In this document: positions 13,760 to 26,639 of the stretch, one piece after another
Layout: every line of letters starts with the position of its first letter
How positions within the stretch are numbered: position 1 is the first letter of the stretch
Source of the DNA: Enoplosus armatus
Taxonomy: Eukaryota; Chordata; Actinopteri; Centrarchiformes; Enoplosidae
Reading direction: 5' to 3'
Assembly: GCF_043641665.1 (NCBI RefSeq)
Contig: NC_092182.1
Coordinates: 25,605,241 to 25,669,240, forward strand
DNA length: 64,000 nucleotides
Program-made: the position numbers and the translations under genes
Notes under the pieces: model-generated
Database searches by the model: none
Seen by the model: the letters and a program-made list of their open reading frames with translations, nothing else
What the model was told of the DNA's origin: nothing

Positions 13760-13763
<4 letters not shown>

Positions 13764-13818
<55 letters not shown>
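13764..13818. repeat. (TG)n microsatellite, left arm of an inverted pair
   Basis: Uninterrupted TG tract of 55 bases. It pairs in inverted orientation with the CA tract at 13912-13976, and the homology extends into non-repeat sequence outside both tracts. Confidence 0.95.
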
Positions 13819-13819
<1 letters not shown>

Positions 13820-13901
13820 TCAGAGGATGATGGCTTAACATATCCTCACTCTCCGTAACTTGAACAATGGACAATGCTAATGGTTGCTACTCAGTCCCTC
13901 A

Positions 13902-13911
<10 letters not shown>

Positions 13912-13976
<65 letters not shown>
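13912..13976. repeat. (CA)n microsatellite, right arm of an inverted pair
   Basis: Uninterrupted CA tract of 65 bases, preceded by a short TC run. Complementary to the TG tract 94 bases to its left. Confidence 0.95.
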
Positions 13977-13978
<2 letters not shown>

Positions 13979-14108
13979 CAGTTTCCATTAATGTTGACAT
14001 TAATGTTAAGGTCAGCAGGACGCGGTTTACTAAGTACTTTAGAGCTTTTAAGAACTAAAACGACTTAAATGCTTCATCATCTGGTCTCTGCAGAGCTTTT
14101 TGGAGTTT

Positions 14109-14136
14109 GGGGGGGGGGGGGGGGGGGGGGGGGGGG
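14109..14136 (+). repeat. Poly(G) run of 28 bases
   Basis: A single uninterrupted run of 28 G bases between TTT and TGTT. The exact length may be affected by sequencing or assembly. Confidence 0.9.
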
Positions 14137-17100
14137 TGTTGTTAACACTGAAAAATGTATGTCTGAGTATTATACTGACAATATGAACTATCCCCGAAAT
14201 GAAAAGGTTGAATGTTGTACTTTTTTGCCCAAATATTACACGATTTAAGTTACTTTAACTGAATACTGAGAAACTCGAATTGTGTTATTGACAACCGATG
14301 ATTGTGAACTTTTTATCGACACTCATTTATGAAATTGATACACGACCTTTTTAAGAATTAAACCCCGTTCTTTAACCTTTGGATCACCGTCTTTATAGAA
14401 ACACTGAAAGTACAGTACATCCATAGCGTGTGCTGAGTGTGAATATGTGTGTTTGATGGTTATGCGTGTTTGTAAGAGTGTCCGTATTGTGCTGTATTTA
14501 TTATCCATCTTCTCTCCTATCCAGATTTGTTGACAGCAACATGACAGCTTCTATATCCCTGCTGTACCCATTTTCTGAAAACAATCCCAAAATGCAACGC
14601 AACGTGTCGTATGATGACCAAATCAATTACAGGGACACATAAACACATTGAGCTCGAATAAAACTTTGATTCCCCCTCGAAGGGAATTTGTTTCTGACAA
14701 GGTATCGCAGCCAAAGGCCGAAGTGAATTGCATGTTAGGACACAGCTGCTGTAAGCTGACAGCCACAAAAGCAGGAAGGCTGGCAGGGAGGTAAGGCCTT
14801 GAGATTATAAAAAACAACCTGGAACCAAAAAGGTGACAAATCGCCCAACTCTAACTCATTCTGAGTGACTTGCAATAAATGCACAGGAAAAATTCAATTA
14901 TGGAGCTGTTATCAGAACAGTGGATTTATACTAACATCTAATTCAAATCAGACTAACTCATTGCTTTCTCCATAAATGCCGAGCATTCAGAATATATTTG
15001 ACAGCATACATGACGATGCAAAATACAATGTAAAACTTCTCATGGAGAGTGCACTGATGCTAAACCACGTTATCATACATGTAAGAGCAAAACAGCTGTT
15101 TCAAGCTTTAGAAACATTGACATTTGGGTGCCAAACGTTCAGCTGCAGTTACTTTAAAGCTGCCGCCTGCTGTACAACGGTGTGCAACTTCCACGAGACC
15201 AGGCAATCTGTAAAATGGCATGTCAACATGCGCTAGTTTAAACAAATGATTAAAAAAATAATTAAAACAATTGAGCTCAATAAATCCAAGCTGCCCAAGA
15301 ATCATACGCATTTATATGGAGGTAAAAATGAAGTAGAACATTCAACATTATTTAATAATCTCTTAAATCCATTATTTTTGCACTGCAGAGCTATGTCCAG
15401 GTTCAACCTGTCGTTGCACACTGCGTCTTTTTATGTTTGAGGCTTGTTTATCCTTGGCCTCAAAGCCTCAGTGCCATAGTTTTTTTTTTTTTCCCAACGA
15501 ATCACAATCTTGTTTATTAGCTATATTACAACAAAAAAAAAGCTAAGTTACTTTAATATTCATCAAAGTCATAGTGATCCTGAAAGCCAACAAAGGTCTT
15601 CTTTAACCACAAGGCCAGACAAGAGCACAATAAAGAAAATAAAAGCTTTAAATGGTTGCCTGGATCCCCGACTCAATTTGTAACTGCCCACTGAATTCAG
15701 CAGTGAGTTCAAAAGTTCATAAATTCACAATTCAGTGAAGTTTCCACGTCAAACCAAATCTATCTATCTATCTATCTTCTTTAATCTTCTTTAATGTTTC
15801 TTTCGTACTCCCTTCCTTTCTACTCTGTTACTCTTTCCATCTTTCCCTCCCTTCATCCGTCCATCTTTCCTCCTCTCTTCACCCCCAGATGCTGGTGAGT
15901 ACTTTACGACCTGGCCCCCAAGATTTACGCAGGGACAACTGAACATTTTGTCGCTGTTCTGTGGAGCAGATGGAAAATTCATGGCGGAGTTGGAAGGGCG
16001 AACTTAGCATAAGACAACAATTCGCCACAATGTCTGTCTGGCGAAGACAGCGAGGCAGGTACACCTGTCTGCATTCACAATGCTACAGCTGCAGGAAAAA
16101 AGAAAATCCTTGAGCCTGAGTCTGACTCCACTGTTGGATTTTTCTTTTCTCCTTCTGTCACTCTCTGTCTCTCTTGGTTTTTGATCATCTCCTTCTCTCT
16201 TGGGTTTTATTTCTTTTCCTCTCTGGAATATGGTCTCTTTCTGTTTTACGCTCTCTGTCTCTAAGTTTCCCTCCTATTTCTCTGTCGGCTGCAGCTGCAG
16301 TCGAACCCTGCGTGCTCCCTGTACAGCTTGAACTGCACTTAATCCATTGCCGAGTGGTATTGTGCCCTTAAAATGTCACACCGTCGCCAGATATTCACCT
16401 AAAAACACCCTTGACAAGTTGTTTTTTTTTCTTTTCTTTTAACAACCTGACTCAATCTGTTGCAAATTCAGAGAGCAAACTGACTCACTAAGCAGCAAGC
16501 AGGCAACACTTGGTGATGACGGGAAAATTGGAGGAGGACAGGTTGTAAAGAATGGGTGTGTGTGTTTGTGTTTGTGTGCGTGACAGGTAGTGTAGGTCAA
16601 TGACGAAGATAATTCATAATTCCACTTTTGCAGTTCAGACACGCACACCTTACATCACACGTACATAGATAACAAGCCGCACGTTGCATCAGTCTTGCAC
16701 CGCGCCAGAGTCAGTTACAACACGACTCTGTACACCATCAATTATAATCGACCTCAGGACTAATGGTAATGGGAATTGAAGCTGACATATAATACCAGCG
16801 TATGGATGACAAGGGGTGGGTTTGATGCTCCCGTGAGCCGCGTGCAGGGCATACGGACGCTGCCAATGTAGGAGTCCCACTTATCAATGCATGTTTCCTG
16901 CTTCACGTTCAGCCGATCTAAACACGAACAGGAATTATGAAGCTGCATTCACACTGCAGGCCTTCTTGCGTCTTGTGTAAAAGCAATGTAACAGAGATGC
17001 TAAACTCATTTGTTTTTATTGTGTAACAGTTGAAATATACATTTCTGAAGGACTGAAGCAGAACAGATGAACGAAGTGGGACTTCTGCCACCTGGCCGGT

Positions 17101-20100
17101 GCTGCACAGAGTGTGATATAAAGCCAGGCCTGTGTTCGTTTCACATTCAAATCAATCTGGTGAAAAAGTAGACTGACTTCCCGAGTCATAATTAGACCGC
17201 CAACAGAAACTGTATTTAATAACGCTGCACTGCAACTATCTGTTCATTTTTTATAAGTATAATGTATGAAATGTTCATTTGTGAAAGTGTTAAAAAGTAA
17301 CTGTACAATGTTCAGCATTGAAATGAAATGCCATTTTAATGTACCCAGAGGATTTCTGCTTTCATCTGCAGTTAGGTAAGCAACCACGCTTCATATGAAT
17401 ACAATCTATATTTATTCAATTTAGGATTTCACTTGTTTCCGCTGTTGTGCATGATATGCATAATTCTCTGTGCTGGGCCTTGCAACCTCAATTTCCCTCA
17501 GGACAATAAGTGTTATTGTATTCGTGTGAAGTCATCTCATACTCTTGACAAAGAACTGTGACAGCAGTTTACGACCATGCTTGCTGTTGACCAATTCCCT
17601 GCTCTGTCCCCATTGTTCAAGTCAACATTTTGATTGTTGTATTCGCTGAATGACATTCATATTCCGCCGTCACGTCTCCGCATTGCAAAATAAAATCCAG
17701 TTCAGTAAACAATGTTTAGCTCCTGTGTTTGGATTGCACATGGATGATTGGATTTTAAAGAACTGGGCTGTATTAAAAAAAAAAAAAAAACACTAATACA
17801 TGAAATGGCTCTACAATTTTTGTTGTAATCAGTTTTGTTCACATAAGGCCTCATGATAAAGAATCATGTCAAATATATAAAATAATAGATTTTACCTTCA
17901 AAGCAATCATTTTCTATGGTGTTGGTGGCATACAGTAATTGGAGTCACATGTTTCAAAGGTTGGATATCTTATATTAGAACCCATTATGTGTTTAAATGC
18001 CGTATTTTTTATAGCATCGCATTGAAGGTCAACGGTTTGAAAATATTCTGTTGATCACAAATTTAAAAAGGAAATATATTTTCTTTCAAATATAAGGCCA
18101 CGTCTTTTCAATGAACGTAAAGGAAGAAAACAGATGGCTGATTCTGTGTCCTTGTCCTTCCATTTGCAACAGTTCAAATGCTTTGCTAAGTCTCTAAGTG
18201 TGACATACAGTTGAATTGTAGGTATGTTCAGTATTTGATCGTCCCAAAAAAGGTCAGGGACTTGCGATGAGAAGCAGTGTGTGTATTGTGGTTGAGGGAA
18301 GTGGCATCACTGATCAGTGGAGGCTAGTGTTCTGTCGATTGAAAGAATTCGGTTCAGGGCTCAACTCAAACCAAGCACCTTTGAAATCAATCCACCACAT
18401 AAACAACGCGCTCTGCCATCACGCCATGTTAGGGAATATTACACCTCAACACTGAAGATAAATGTTTCAGAGAGTTGTGATCTGTAACAGCGATGTTGAT
18501 ATAGGGTATAACATAGGTTTAAAACGATGGACAGCAGTGGATTAGGCTAAGCTACGCTAAAAAACAGTAAGTCTAACCTTCACCATGTCTAACTCCAACA
18601 GATGTGTAACCATTTAATGCTATTTAAAGGGAATCGCCATCATCCATTGCTGTTTCATCCACCATACGTTTCTGTTTTTGTCACTAAGTGAATGACTGTC
18701 ACACATGTAAGAATGAAACCATACTTAAAGTAAATAGCTTATGGATTGTAGTGTAAGATGGCTTTTGATCTAACAGAGAGCTTTTCCTTTTCATATAAAA
18801 GGCTACTGCGTTGTATATTAGCAGACAAGACAAAGTCTAATGTTAGCTTACAGTCCAAATACTCCGGCTATTGACTTTGCATGGAAGCAGCATGGTTTCA
18901 CTGTGGTGTGTGTGTGTGTGTTGCAAGACAGAGAGAGAGAGGAGATTCAAACACAGCCAGCGACACTCGAAGCAGAGCAGACATGCAAACAAATGCAGTA
19001 AGATGACGATGAGAAGGAAAGACAAAAACCAAAGAGCAAAACCAGAGAAGAGTCAAGAAACAAAGGAAAAGTAAGGGAGGCCGGGGGACAACCAAAATGA
19101 AACAAGGTTTGTGTTGTGTTTATGGTTGTACTGTGATGAAAAAATATAACATAGGGAAGAAAATATTCTGCCTATAAAGCAATAATCACCTTCGCTTGGG
19201 ATGACTAGAATGTACGGCGTTGTTATTTGTCCCCTACCTATTACCACTAAGGCCAAGGGCCGCACGTCCCCGCCGGAAAGCATGAGAAAGAGAGGGAAGA
19301 GAGAAAACAAACAACAACAAAAAAAGGAAAAGAAAGAAGAAAAAAAGTCTAAGAAAAAAAGACGTATACTTTTCTTTATCCATTTCATCAAGGTTTAGAT
19401 CTCCCTGGTTTACAATTGCACAATCTGTCTTAGAGGAGAGAAATTGCAGTGGTGAGAGATAGCACTAGAACATTAAGATCAATAGGACAACTAACACTCA
19501 AGATGTGAACTGGGATATGACTGGTCGTATTGCCAGGAAGTAAGCGTCAATGAGCATCTCGAGTGGCCCATTACCAGGAAAAGGCTTAACAGATGTGTTG
19601 CTGGTGAGGATGTTTATTACCAAAGAGTGAGTCAGTGAATGCAGATGTGGTGCTGGGGGGGGGGGGGTTATCATTTGAGTCTGTTGAGTCTGTCAGCTGG
19701 GCTTGACGGGTTAATAAAAATAAAGGGAGTAGGAAATGGAAGAGAAAAGAAATGAAGTGATGGTTGAAAGAAAAAAAAAAATGAACTTTGTGGCGTGGCA
19801 AAGTAGGTGCAAAGACACAATCTGGCCTCCGGGTTCTGCTGCAAAGGTTTAGTCAGTACTTTCATCAAGGTTGAGAACAAATAATGTTTAGTTTAAAGCA
19901 ACCACGCTGGGGAATAAAGGTGGCTTAAATTGACCCTCACTGTTACTCAAATAGTTTCCCTGCAGATCATTTAAAGCCATTACAGAAAGGTTTCATCTAA
20001 ACTATTTCTGGTCTACATTTGTCAGAGGCAGAGTGCAGAAATAACTGGCGCTGGATAAATTCAACATCAGCTGGTTAAGCCAAAGAACCATGTTTTCAGA

Positions 20101-21880
20101 TAGCGAGTGGGGCGACATAAACATTAAAGATGCAATAATACATGAGAAAGTCTACTGATATACCAAAGTTTCCTCCAGAGTCTGCTGTTTTCTTTATCCT
20201 GATGTATGCAGTGTGTAAAATGGCCACTTATGAAAGGAAAACAAGATAGACTGTATTCCTTTCTAAAGTTTGTTTGTGCTCAGATTAACATGCGGTCGCT
20301 CGCAAGGCAGCATCAAACTGAAGTTTTGTTGCTATGGTTACCCACAATTTAATATACACTACACACTGATGTAGAACAGTGGTAAAAAAAAGTTGACCAT
20401 AATCTCAGTGGTTAAGTTCAGCAAACGCCGTATAATTCTCATCATTTTTAAATATAAGCTATATATTATCTTTCAATTAGTGTTCCACCTACGTGTACGT
20501 ACAGTGGTGATTGGTTGTAATGTATTAATGTATACTGATGTAATGTCCATTAATGTGTTATGTATTGTACGTCAGCTGTGGCTTGTTGGTACATGATTAT
20601 TGTACATCACCTCTCTCCTCTTTTTTTCTCTTTTAAAGGCTTCCATAACCAAAAACACGGTTCTTTGATTCTGACAGTTGAGTTTTATTAAATTAAATTA
20701 CTGCCTGTATGTTTTTATTCTGACCAATAAGAACACCAGCTGATTTCACTGATTAGAACTCACTGAACCAGATAAGTGACACGTATCACTGGAATCAGCT
20801 GCTGTAGTGAGTGGATAGCAGGTATTGCAAATTAATCAGTCATCGGCATTTGCCAAATTAGCCATCTGCATTGCCTCAGAACACTGCCCCCCGTGTCAAA
20901 AACCTTCAAAAAGTACATTTCAAGTAGATTTGAAGTTTGTTTTGGGATTATTTTACATATTGAAAAAAAAAAACGTAGCATTTAGTCATATAAAAGACAG
21001 CCACAAAGTTAACAGCATGTCTTTTCCCAAGCACACGCACATGCAGACAGACAGACAGCGGCATCTACACAGTGTAGACCTGCACCCACAGTACTTTCCA
21101 CAGCCTGGAAATGGAAAGAGCAAGAAATAAAGAATGATATAAAAGAGAAAAATATGCACAAATGAGCAATAAATGCTTGATGCAGATGAGAAACAATAAG
21201 AGAAAGAGAGAGAGAGAGGAAACAGAGATAGAAGATGTGGAAAAATCAAATCAATGTTTGATGCAGATAAAAAAAATAAAATAGAATAAATAGACGAGGT
21301 GAGGAAAATCAATAGCAAGCTGAAAAGCTTTCAAAGCACATTGCCTGGCACACAAATGGGTGTATTTGCCGGAGATGAGCAGCAAATAAAAATGGGAGAC
21401 ATGGGGAAAGCAAAACAGAATAGGATGAAATGGGTTCTGCGGCTAACGCTTTAGCCTCCATCCATCGGGTTTAATGAAGGCGGTCAATCGGTACGTAATG
21501 GCCCTGATGTTCCACATAATACAGTGATGAGCAACATGGATACGGTATGAGATGGAAAAAGAGAGCGCAGGATAGAGTAAAAAGAGGCAGAATGTGAGAC
21601 GAAAAACGGCGATAAAAGAGAAGAGATGGAGAGAGAGAAGGCTACGGGATGCGTGAACTCATGCAGGGTAACATGGTTAGGATGTGGGGTTGCCTGGGCT
21701 AACGGTTGTGGGTACGTGTATGTGTGTGCTCATCTCAATGTAACACACTTGCAATGCTGTAATACTATTCTAGGGGGGTCATGTAATCGCACTATTCTTC
21801 AAAATGAACTTCACTGAGAAGTTAAAAGTCAAATTAGACCTAGAAATGATGTCATATTGTCAATGGAAGGGTGCTCATAC

Positions 21881-21917
21881 CTTTGTTAGCCAGGCGGACA
21901 CAGTTGATTTTGGTTTC
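21881..21917 (-). CDS. ptprm: ptprm 37-base stalk micro-exon
   Basis: This exon is only 37 bases and encodes ETKINCVRLANK plus the first base of a Gly codon. Mammalian PTPRM has a nearly identical segment (ETKINCVRLATKG) between the fourth FN3 repeat and the transmembrane exon, so the peptide, the length and the phase all agree. The acceptor has a strong pyrimidine tract (mostly CT, 21918-21945) ending CCACAG; the donor is GTATGA. It starts on a codon boundary and ends in phase 1. Because 37 is not a multiple of three, skipping it alone would shift the frame before the membrane helix. It sits alone between introns of 7.6 and 14.2 kb. Confidence 0.93.
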
Positions 21918-22787
21918 CTGTGGGGAGAAGAGAGAGACAGACTGTTTATTTAACTTGTGATAAGTCCCTTGAACAGAATCACGAGTTTTGTTTCTGAGTG
22001 GGATGTTTCAAATCAGCAGGATCAGCCATCTTTGATGGAAGGAGCACCAAAGACCAGGTTTTACCAATTAACATGAATATGCCCGATACTGAAGATTCTG
22101 TAGGTAATCCACTAATATGAACATATTACTCACACTTTGGTTACTTTTTTATGTCAAACACAGGGTGTCTTTTGCAGGCTTGTGTCGCTGTGAGTGAAGT
22201 CTCTTTGTGGTGCAATCAAAGCTGCTCTACCATCCATGAACACAAAGCATTGTGTTGACAACTAGCAACGTGAGAAAATCAAATCTCGAGACAAACAGTA
22301 AACAAACACTGATGCTGTAACTTTGTTAATTTCTTGCACTAGAAAGGCTGTTTAGTACGCACGTACTTAAGACCAGACTAGTGTCCTTGAATGCAACAGT
22401 GACCACTTTCAACCGCAGCACCACATGATGATAACATAAGGTTCCAGATATTGTTCACGATAGTTTACCTAAAGGAGTGAACCAGGTTTCTGTAGCTAAC
22501 TGGAATGAGTGGAAACCAATGCTCAATGCTAAACCCACACCTTGCTCTTATACACATATACAGACCCTGCTGCTGCTATTAGTCTTCAAAGATGATCAAT
22601 GACATCATTAGACCATGTTATTAGTTTCTTATTGTGTATCCGGTTTTGCAAAACGCTGACCGGCTTGATTAGCCTCAAAACACACATGTACAAACACATT
22701 ATTAATATCAGGATCAATAAGCTATTGTGTTAGGCGCTGGTGAGATCCATCATCCTCAATTCATACACACACATAATCGAAGCATGG

Positions 22788-22815
<28 letters not shown>
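22788..22815. repeat. (CA)14 microsatellite
   Basis: Uninterrupted CA tract of 28 bases. Confidence 0.95.
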
Positions 22816-22821
<6 letters not shown>

Positions 22822-23835
22822 CCTTCATTCAAGTGGGAGTATACATGTAGACGTATGCAGCCAATCATGTAAAGCACAAAAAAATATTCTTCTCTTCCCC
22901 ACAATACTTTTTCCTTCGCTCTCACTTTGTCTTGTTTTTAAACTTTATTCTCTTTATTAATTTCTTCCAAGAAAGAATTCAGATTTGCATAATAGTTCGT
23001 TTCACGGCTACTGAATGGCAGTTGTTTTGCGTTGCCTGCTGGGTATTTTGATCGGGTTTAGCTTGTATGTGTCTACTGACTGAAGGTGTTCAACTCAGCG
23101 TTTTCAAACAAGCTATTGATGTGTTATTCAAAACTGAACGAGTGGGACGTTTCACGCTCACGAACTGTGACACGCGCCGCTGATGTTGTTGCTGATGTTG
23201 GCAGTTACTTTTCAAACAGTTAATTTAGTTTAATTTTTTCGTCTACTCATTTTTGGTTCAAAACTACAATAGTCGCTTGAACACCAAACATTTTGTGCGG
23301 CTCACTTCAGATGCTGAAAATACAACCTCGCAAGTTCCCTTTAAGGCGACATGCATTTGGAGGACAAATGGCATTTCTGAGTGGTATGTTACTCTCCAGG
23401 ACAGCTGCCACACACACATACATACACACAGGAGAAGGTAGCCAGAAAGTCATCTTGTAATGCTCAAAACTGATCATGTTGATTGATGAACGATGTCATT
23501 ACCGCGTGACATCTACCTGCAGGTGTCACTGTCAGAACATGATGGAGAAAGACGGCACGGAGCCAAACTGAGAGACGGAGTGAATAAAGTTTAATATTCA
23601 GTGTTCCTAAGATATTCTAGCTGCATTATGCGAAAGTGGATTTCATTTAGTGATAAAATGACATAAGTTACCTACTATTTTTTTTTACCATCATGTGTTT
23701 TCATTTTGTGCAATCAGTCACAGCGACAGAGGAGGCGTTTAATGGAGGAGAAACAGGGGAAAGGCACTTTTTGTTCATATGCTGAATGTTTGTGTGCTTG
23801 TGTCTGCATACTGATGCATCTGTTGTTGCGCGCGC

Positions 23836-23837
<2 letters not shown>

Positions 23838-23866
<29 letters not shown>
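23838..23866. repeat. (GT)n microsatellite next to GCGCGCGC
   Basis: GT tract of 29 bases with an alternating CG run at 23828-23835 just before it. Confidence 0.93.
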
Positions 23867-23867
<1 letters not shown>

Positions 23868-24777
23868 ATGCCTGAGTGTGTGCTGGGAGCAGGCTTATGA
23901 AGTTAAAGAGCAGGGAAGATGAATGTTAGTGGATGATGGATGGTGTGAGCCTCTCAGCTGGATCTCTCCACAAGACTAAACACACCTGCTTCTACTACAT
24001 CTCTGTCTGCTTTCTGTCTGCCCGTCTGTCTGAATGACTGACTGAATATCTGCTTCATTGTTCTTCTTTATCTGATTCTCTCATTGGTCTGTTTATAAAC
24101 ACATCATTGTTGATGTTTCCTGTAATTACAGATATCAGCTTCAGCGTTTTGTGCGTTCCATCACGATGTACAATTTTTCTATAAAACGAGCACTAAGTGA
24201 ACTTCTAATACACATACCTTAGACACTTTAAAAGTTAATTGACCACATCTAACAGTTCGCTTCCATGAATACATACATATTTGCAGTATATGTGATGAAT
24301 AATCCACGGGAATAAACATAAGGTATCAGCAGCAATAGATACTTCTTGGGTTCCTATCATAAGAGTATCCAGACCTAAGTGTTGTGTATGTCTTACAAAA
24401 AGCCACCATGGGAATAAGATCAGTTCCCTGAGCACCAGTGACTTGTGTTTTCTAGAAATCGGCCCTCTCGTGCCTATTTATGGCCCATTTAGAGGCCCGG
24501 CTGTTCTGGATTCACAGTCACAGCGAATAGAAGCGCTGCCTCGTCTCTGCTCATGTTAATGGGCTAAACCTCAGGAGGCTGCAAGAAGCAAAGTTAATAA
24601 ATGTAAGGCCAATTTATTGCCCTGCCTCTTTCCAGAGAGGCTGGGAGACGGGGGGGGGTTGTTTACGGTGGAGACACTGGAGACACAGTGTGTGTGTGTT
24701 TCTGTGTGTGTAGTAGTTAACTTTGCCTGACAAGAATACTAAGTGTGTATAGGAGATGCAGCTGCTGTGTGGGTGAG

Positions 24778-24799
24778 CTCTCTCTCTCTCTCTCTCTCC
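24778..24799. repeat. (CT)11 tract followed by ATCT repeats
   Basis: CT dinucleotide tract leading into CATCTATCTATC. Confidence 0.9.
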
Positions 24800-25632
24800 A
24801 TCTATCTATCCCTCCATCTTCCCTGCTCTCTTCCCTCTCTCCTTCTTTCATACCATCGAACAGTTGGTTGGGTCAGTGTTCGGACTGACGGGTGGATTTT
24901 CAACCATGCGTGTTTTCCTTCTGACTTCTGGATACTGTGATTGGCTGCTGGGGTTCCCAGGCAACCCAAGGTAGCCAGGGTAACAACTTTTTTTTTTTTT
25001 TTCCCTGTAACTCTTTCACACTCTTTCTTACTAACTGTCTTTCTCCTCGTGTGTCTCATCAACTTCAGTTTTGCTAACGGCTCTTTCAGGTACCACGAGC
25101 TCTCTTGACACACACACAAAGGCATGAAAGGTTAATTTACATAATCCATACACACAGTTTGATTAATGGCTGCTGCTGATGTTGTCACATGCATGTACAC
25201 ACACGCACATAAATGTGAGTGCACAAATTCCTACACACGCCTGCAAAGGCCAGAAAGTACGTGTGCTTTCCCACATATAGACACACACACACACAGAATA
25301 AAAGTGCATTTAGGGATTTTCGTGTCAGCTGAGTGCATCTTGATTGACATCGACTGTCAGTTGGTAAAATCTCTCTCTATGTCTGTCTCCTACAATCTCC
25401 AAAATCTGCACTCTGAGGCTTGCATGGCATGATGTATGTGTGGGTGAGTGTGTGTGTGTGTGTGTGAATGACGTTGATTGTCAGAGTACCTTGGCCAACC
25501 CCTGAGGCTTTTTACTTGTCAAGAAATGTGTCTGGCTGCATTTTTCACAGCACGGGAGGGCATGTTTTTCCGCATGTGCCACCGTTTCCTTTTGTTTCGT
25601 GTCATTTCTCGCCCCATTTCTCCTCGCCTTCT

Positions 25633-25661
25633 TCCTCCTCCTCCTCCTCCTCCTCCTCCTC
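25633..25661. repeat. (TCC)n trinucleotide tract
   Basis: About nine TCC units. Its translations (poly-Pro, poly-Ser or poly-Arg in shadow frames) are not real proteins. Confidence 0.93.
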
Positions 25662-26486
25662 TGTGTTTCTCCTCTAACAATTTTCACTTTTGTGTCTCTC
25701 CTCCATCCTCCTTTGGTCTCCCAGCTTCCTCATCCATCCATCTCTTCTTCTGCGCTGCCATGAATTTTACCTTCATTCCACATCCTGTATCCTGTGAACT
25801 GATCTCTCCCTCTTATCTACGCTGAGTAAGAAGTTGGTCCATGTGTTGAGTCAGTGTGTTTGGTCTTCCCTCTATTCCTCCCCTTGAAATCTCTTTACTC
25901 CCCTCATTCCACCCTTCCTCCATCTCTCCACGCTCATGCTTTATTAATCTCACCCTCACCATATAATTTCCCCATTTTAGCTTCTTTTCCTTCTTTGCCT
26001 CCTAGAGACACTCTCGAGGGATCAGTACAGCATGCAAGGCGAGGGTAGACCGATGGAGGTAGCCAGGTATAAGGCTGAAAGCATGTCGACACTTGAACCT
26101 GGAAACTGGCTGCAGGGATTTTGGAAGCACACTTTTCTCTAAAATATAATTAAATTCTGCAGCCTTAAGATTTCCCTGAACTGGAACTGGAATCTGTTTG
26201 TCGTTTAGTTTGGAGGACTTGATGTAAAGGTCTAAAACCATTAAACATCATAGTGGGGTTTTCTTTCACTTCGCAGACCATGTCCTCCATACCTCCCTGC
26301 TGGCCTCCATCTTTGCCTCCAGTATTATATCTTCTTTAATGTCTGTTTCGGTCCTTTTAGACTTTTATTCCCCCTCCCTCTATTGTTTCTCATCCCTAAG
26401 TCCCCGATCACTCTTGCTCTTACTTCTCTTACTTACAGCCCCAGGCACTTCATTCTTGTCTGTGTGTGTGTTTGCCTTTAATGTGG

Positions 26487-26513
26487 GTGTGTGTGTGTGT
26501 GTGTGTGTGTGTG
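26487..26513. repeat. (GT)13 microsatellite
   Basis: Uninterrupted GT tract of 27 bases. Confidence 0.95.
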
Positions 26514-26639
26514 CATGTATGTGTGTGAGCGTGACATCACATGACATCGAGGGAGAAATCAAGATTGCCGTTGGTGAGCAGTTTTAATGTGCGGAGCGTC
26601 GACTAATTGGCACAATGATGGGAGATGAGAGACTGGCAT

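Larger units (their letters stand above)
7683..21880 (-). other. ptprm intron (14.2 kb) before the transmembrane exon
   Basis: Non-coding. It contains the imperfect CA/TG tract directly against the transmembrane exon (7685-7740), a dispersed repeat at 10325-10472, a pair of inverted CCAAT boxes at 11206-11237, a dense block of TG/CA tracts and a G run at 13334-14136, and purine-rich stretches at 9240-9420 and 19270-19375. From 14140 to 21880 I see only scattered A-runs, short TG runs and ordinary intron sequence. Confidence 0.85.

Noticed and set aside
19053..19391. 112-codon minus-strand open frame rich in Phe and Ser
   Set aside because: It is the complement of a purine-rich low-complexity stretch.
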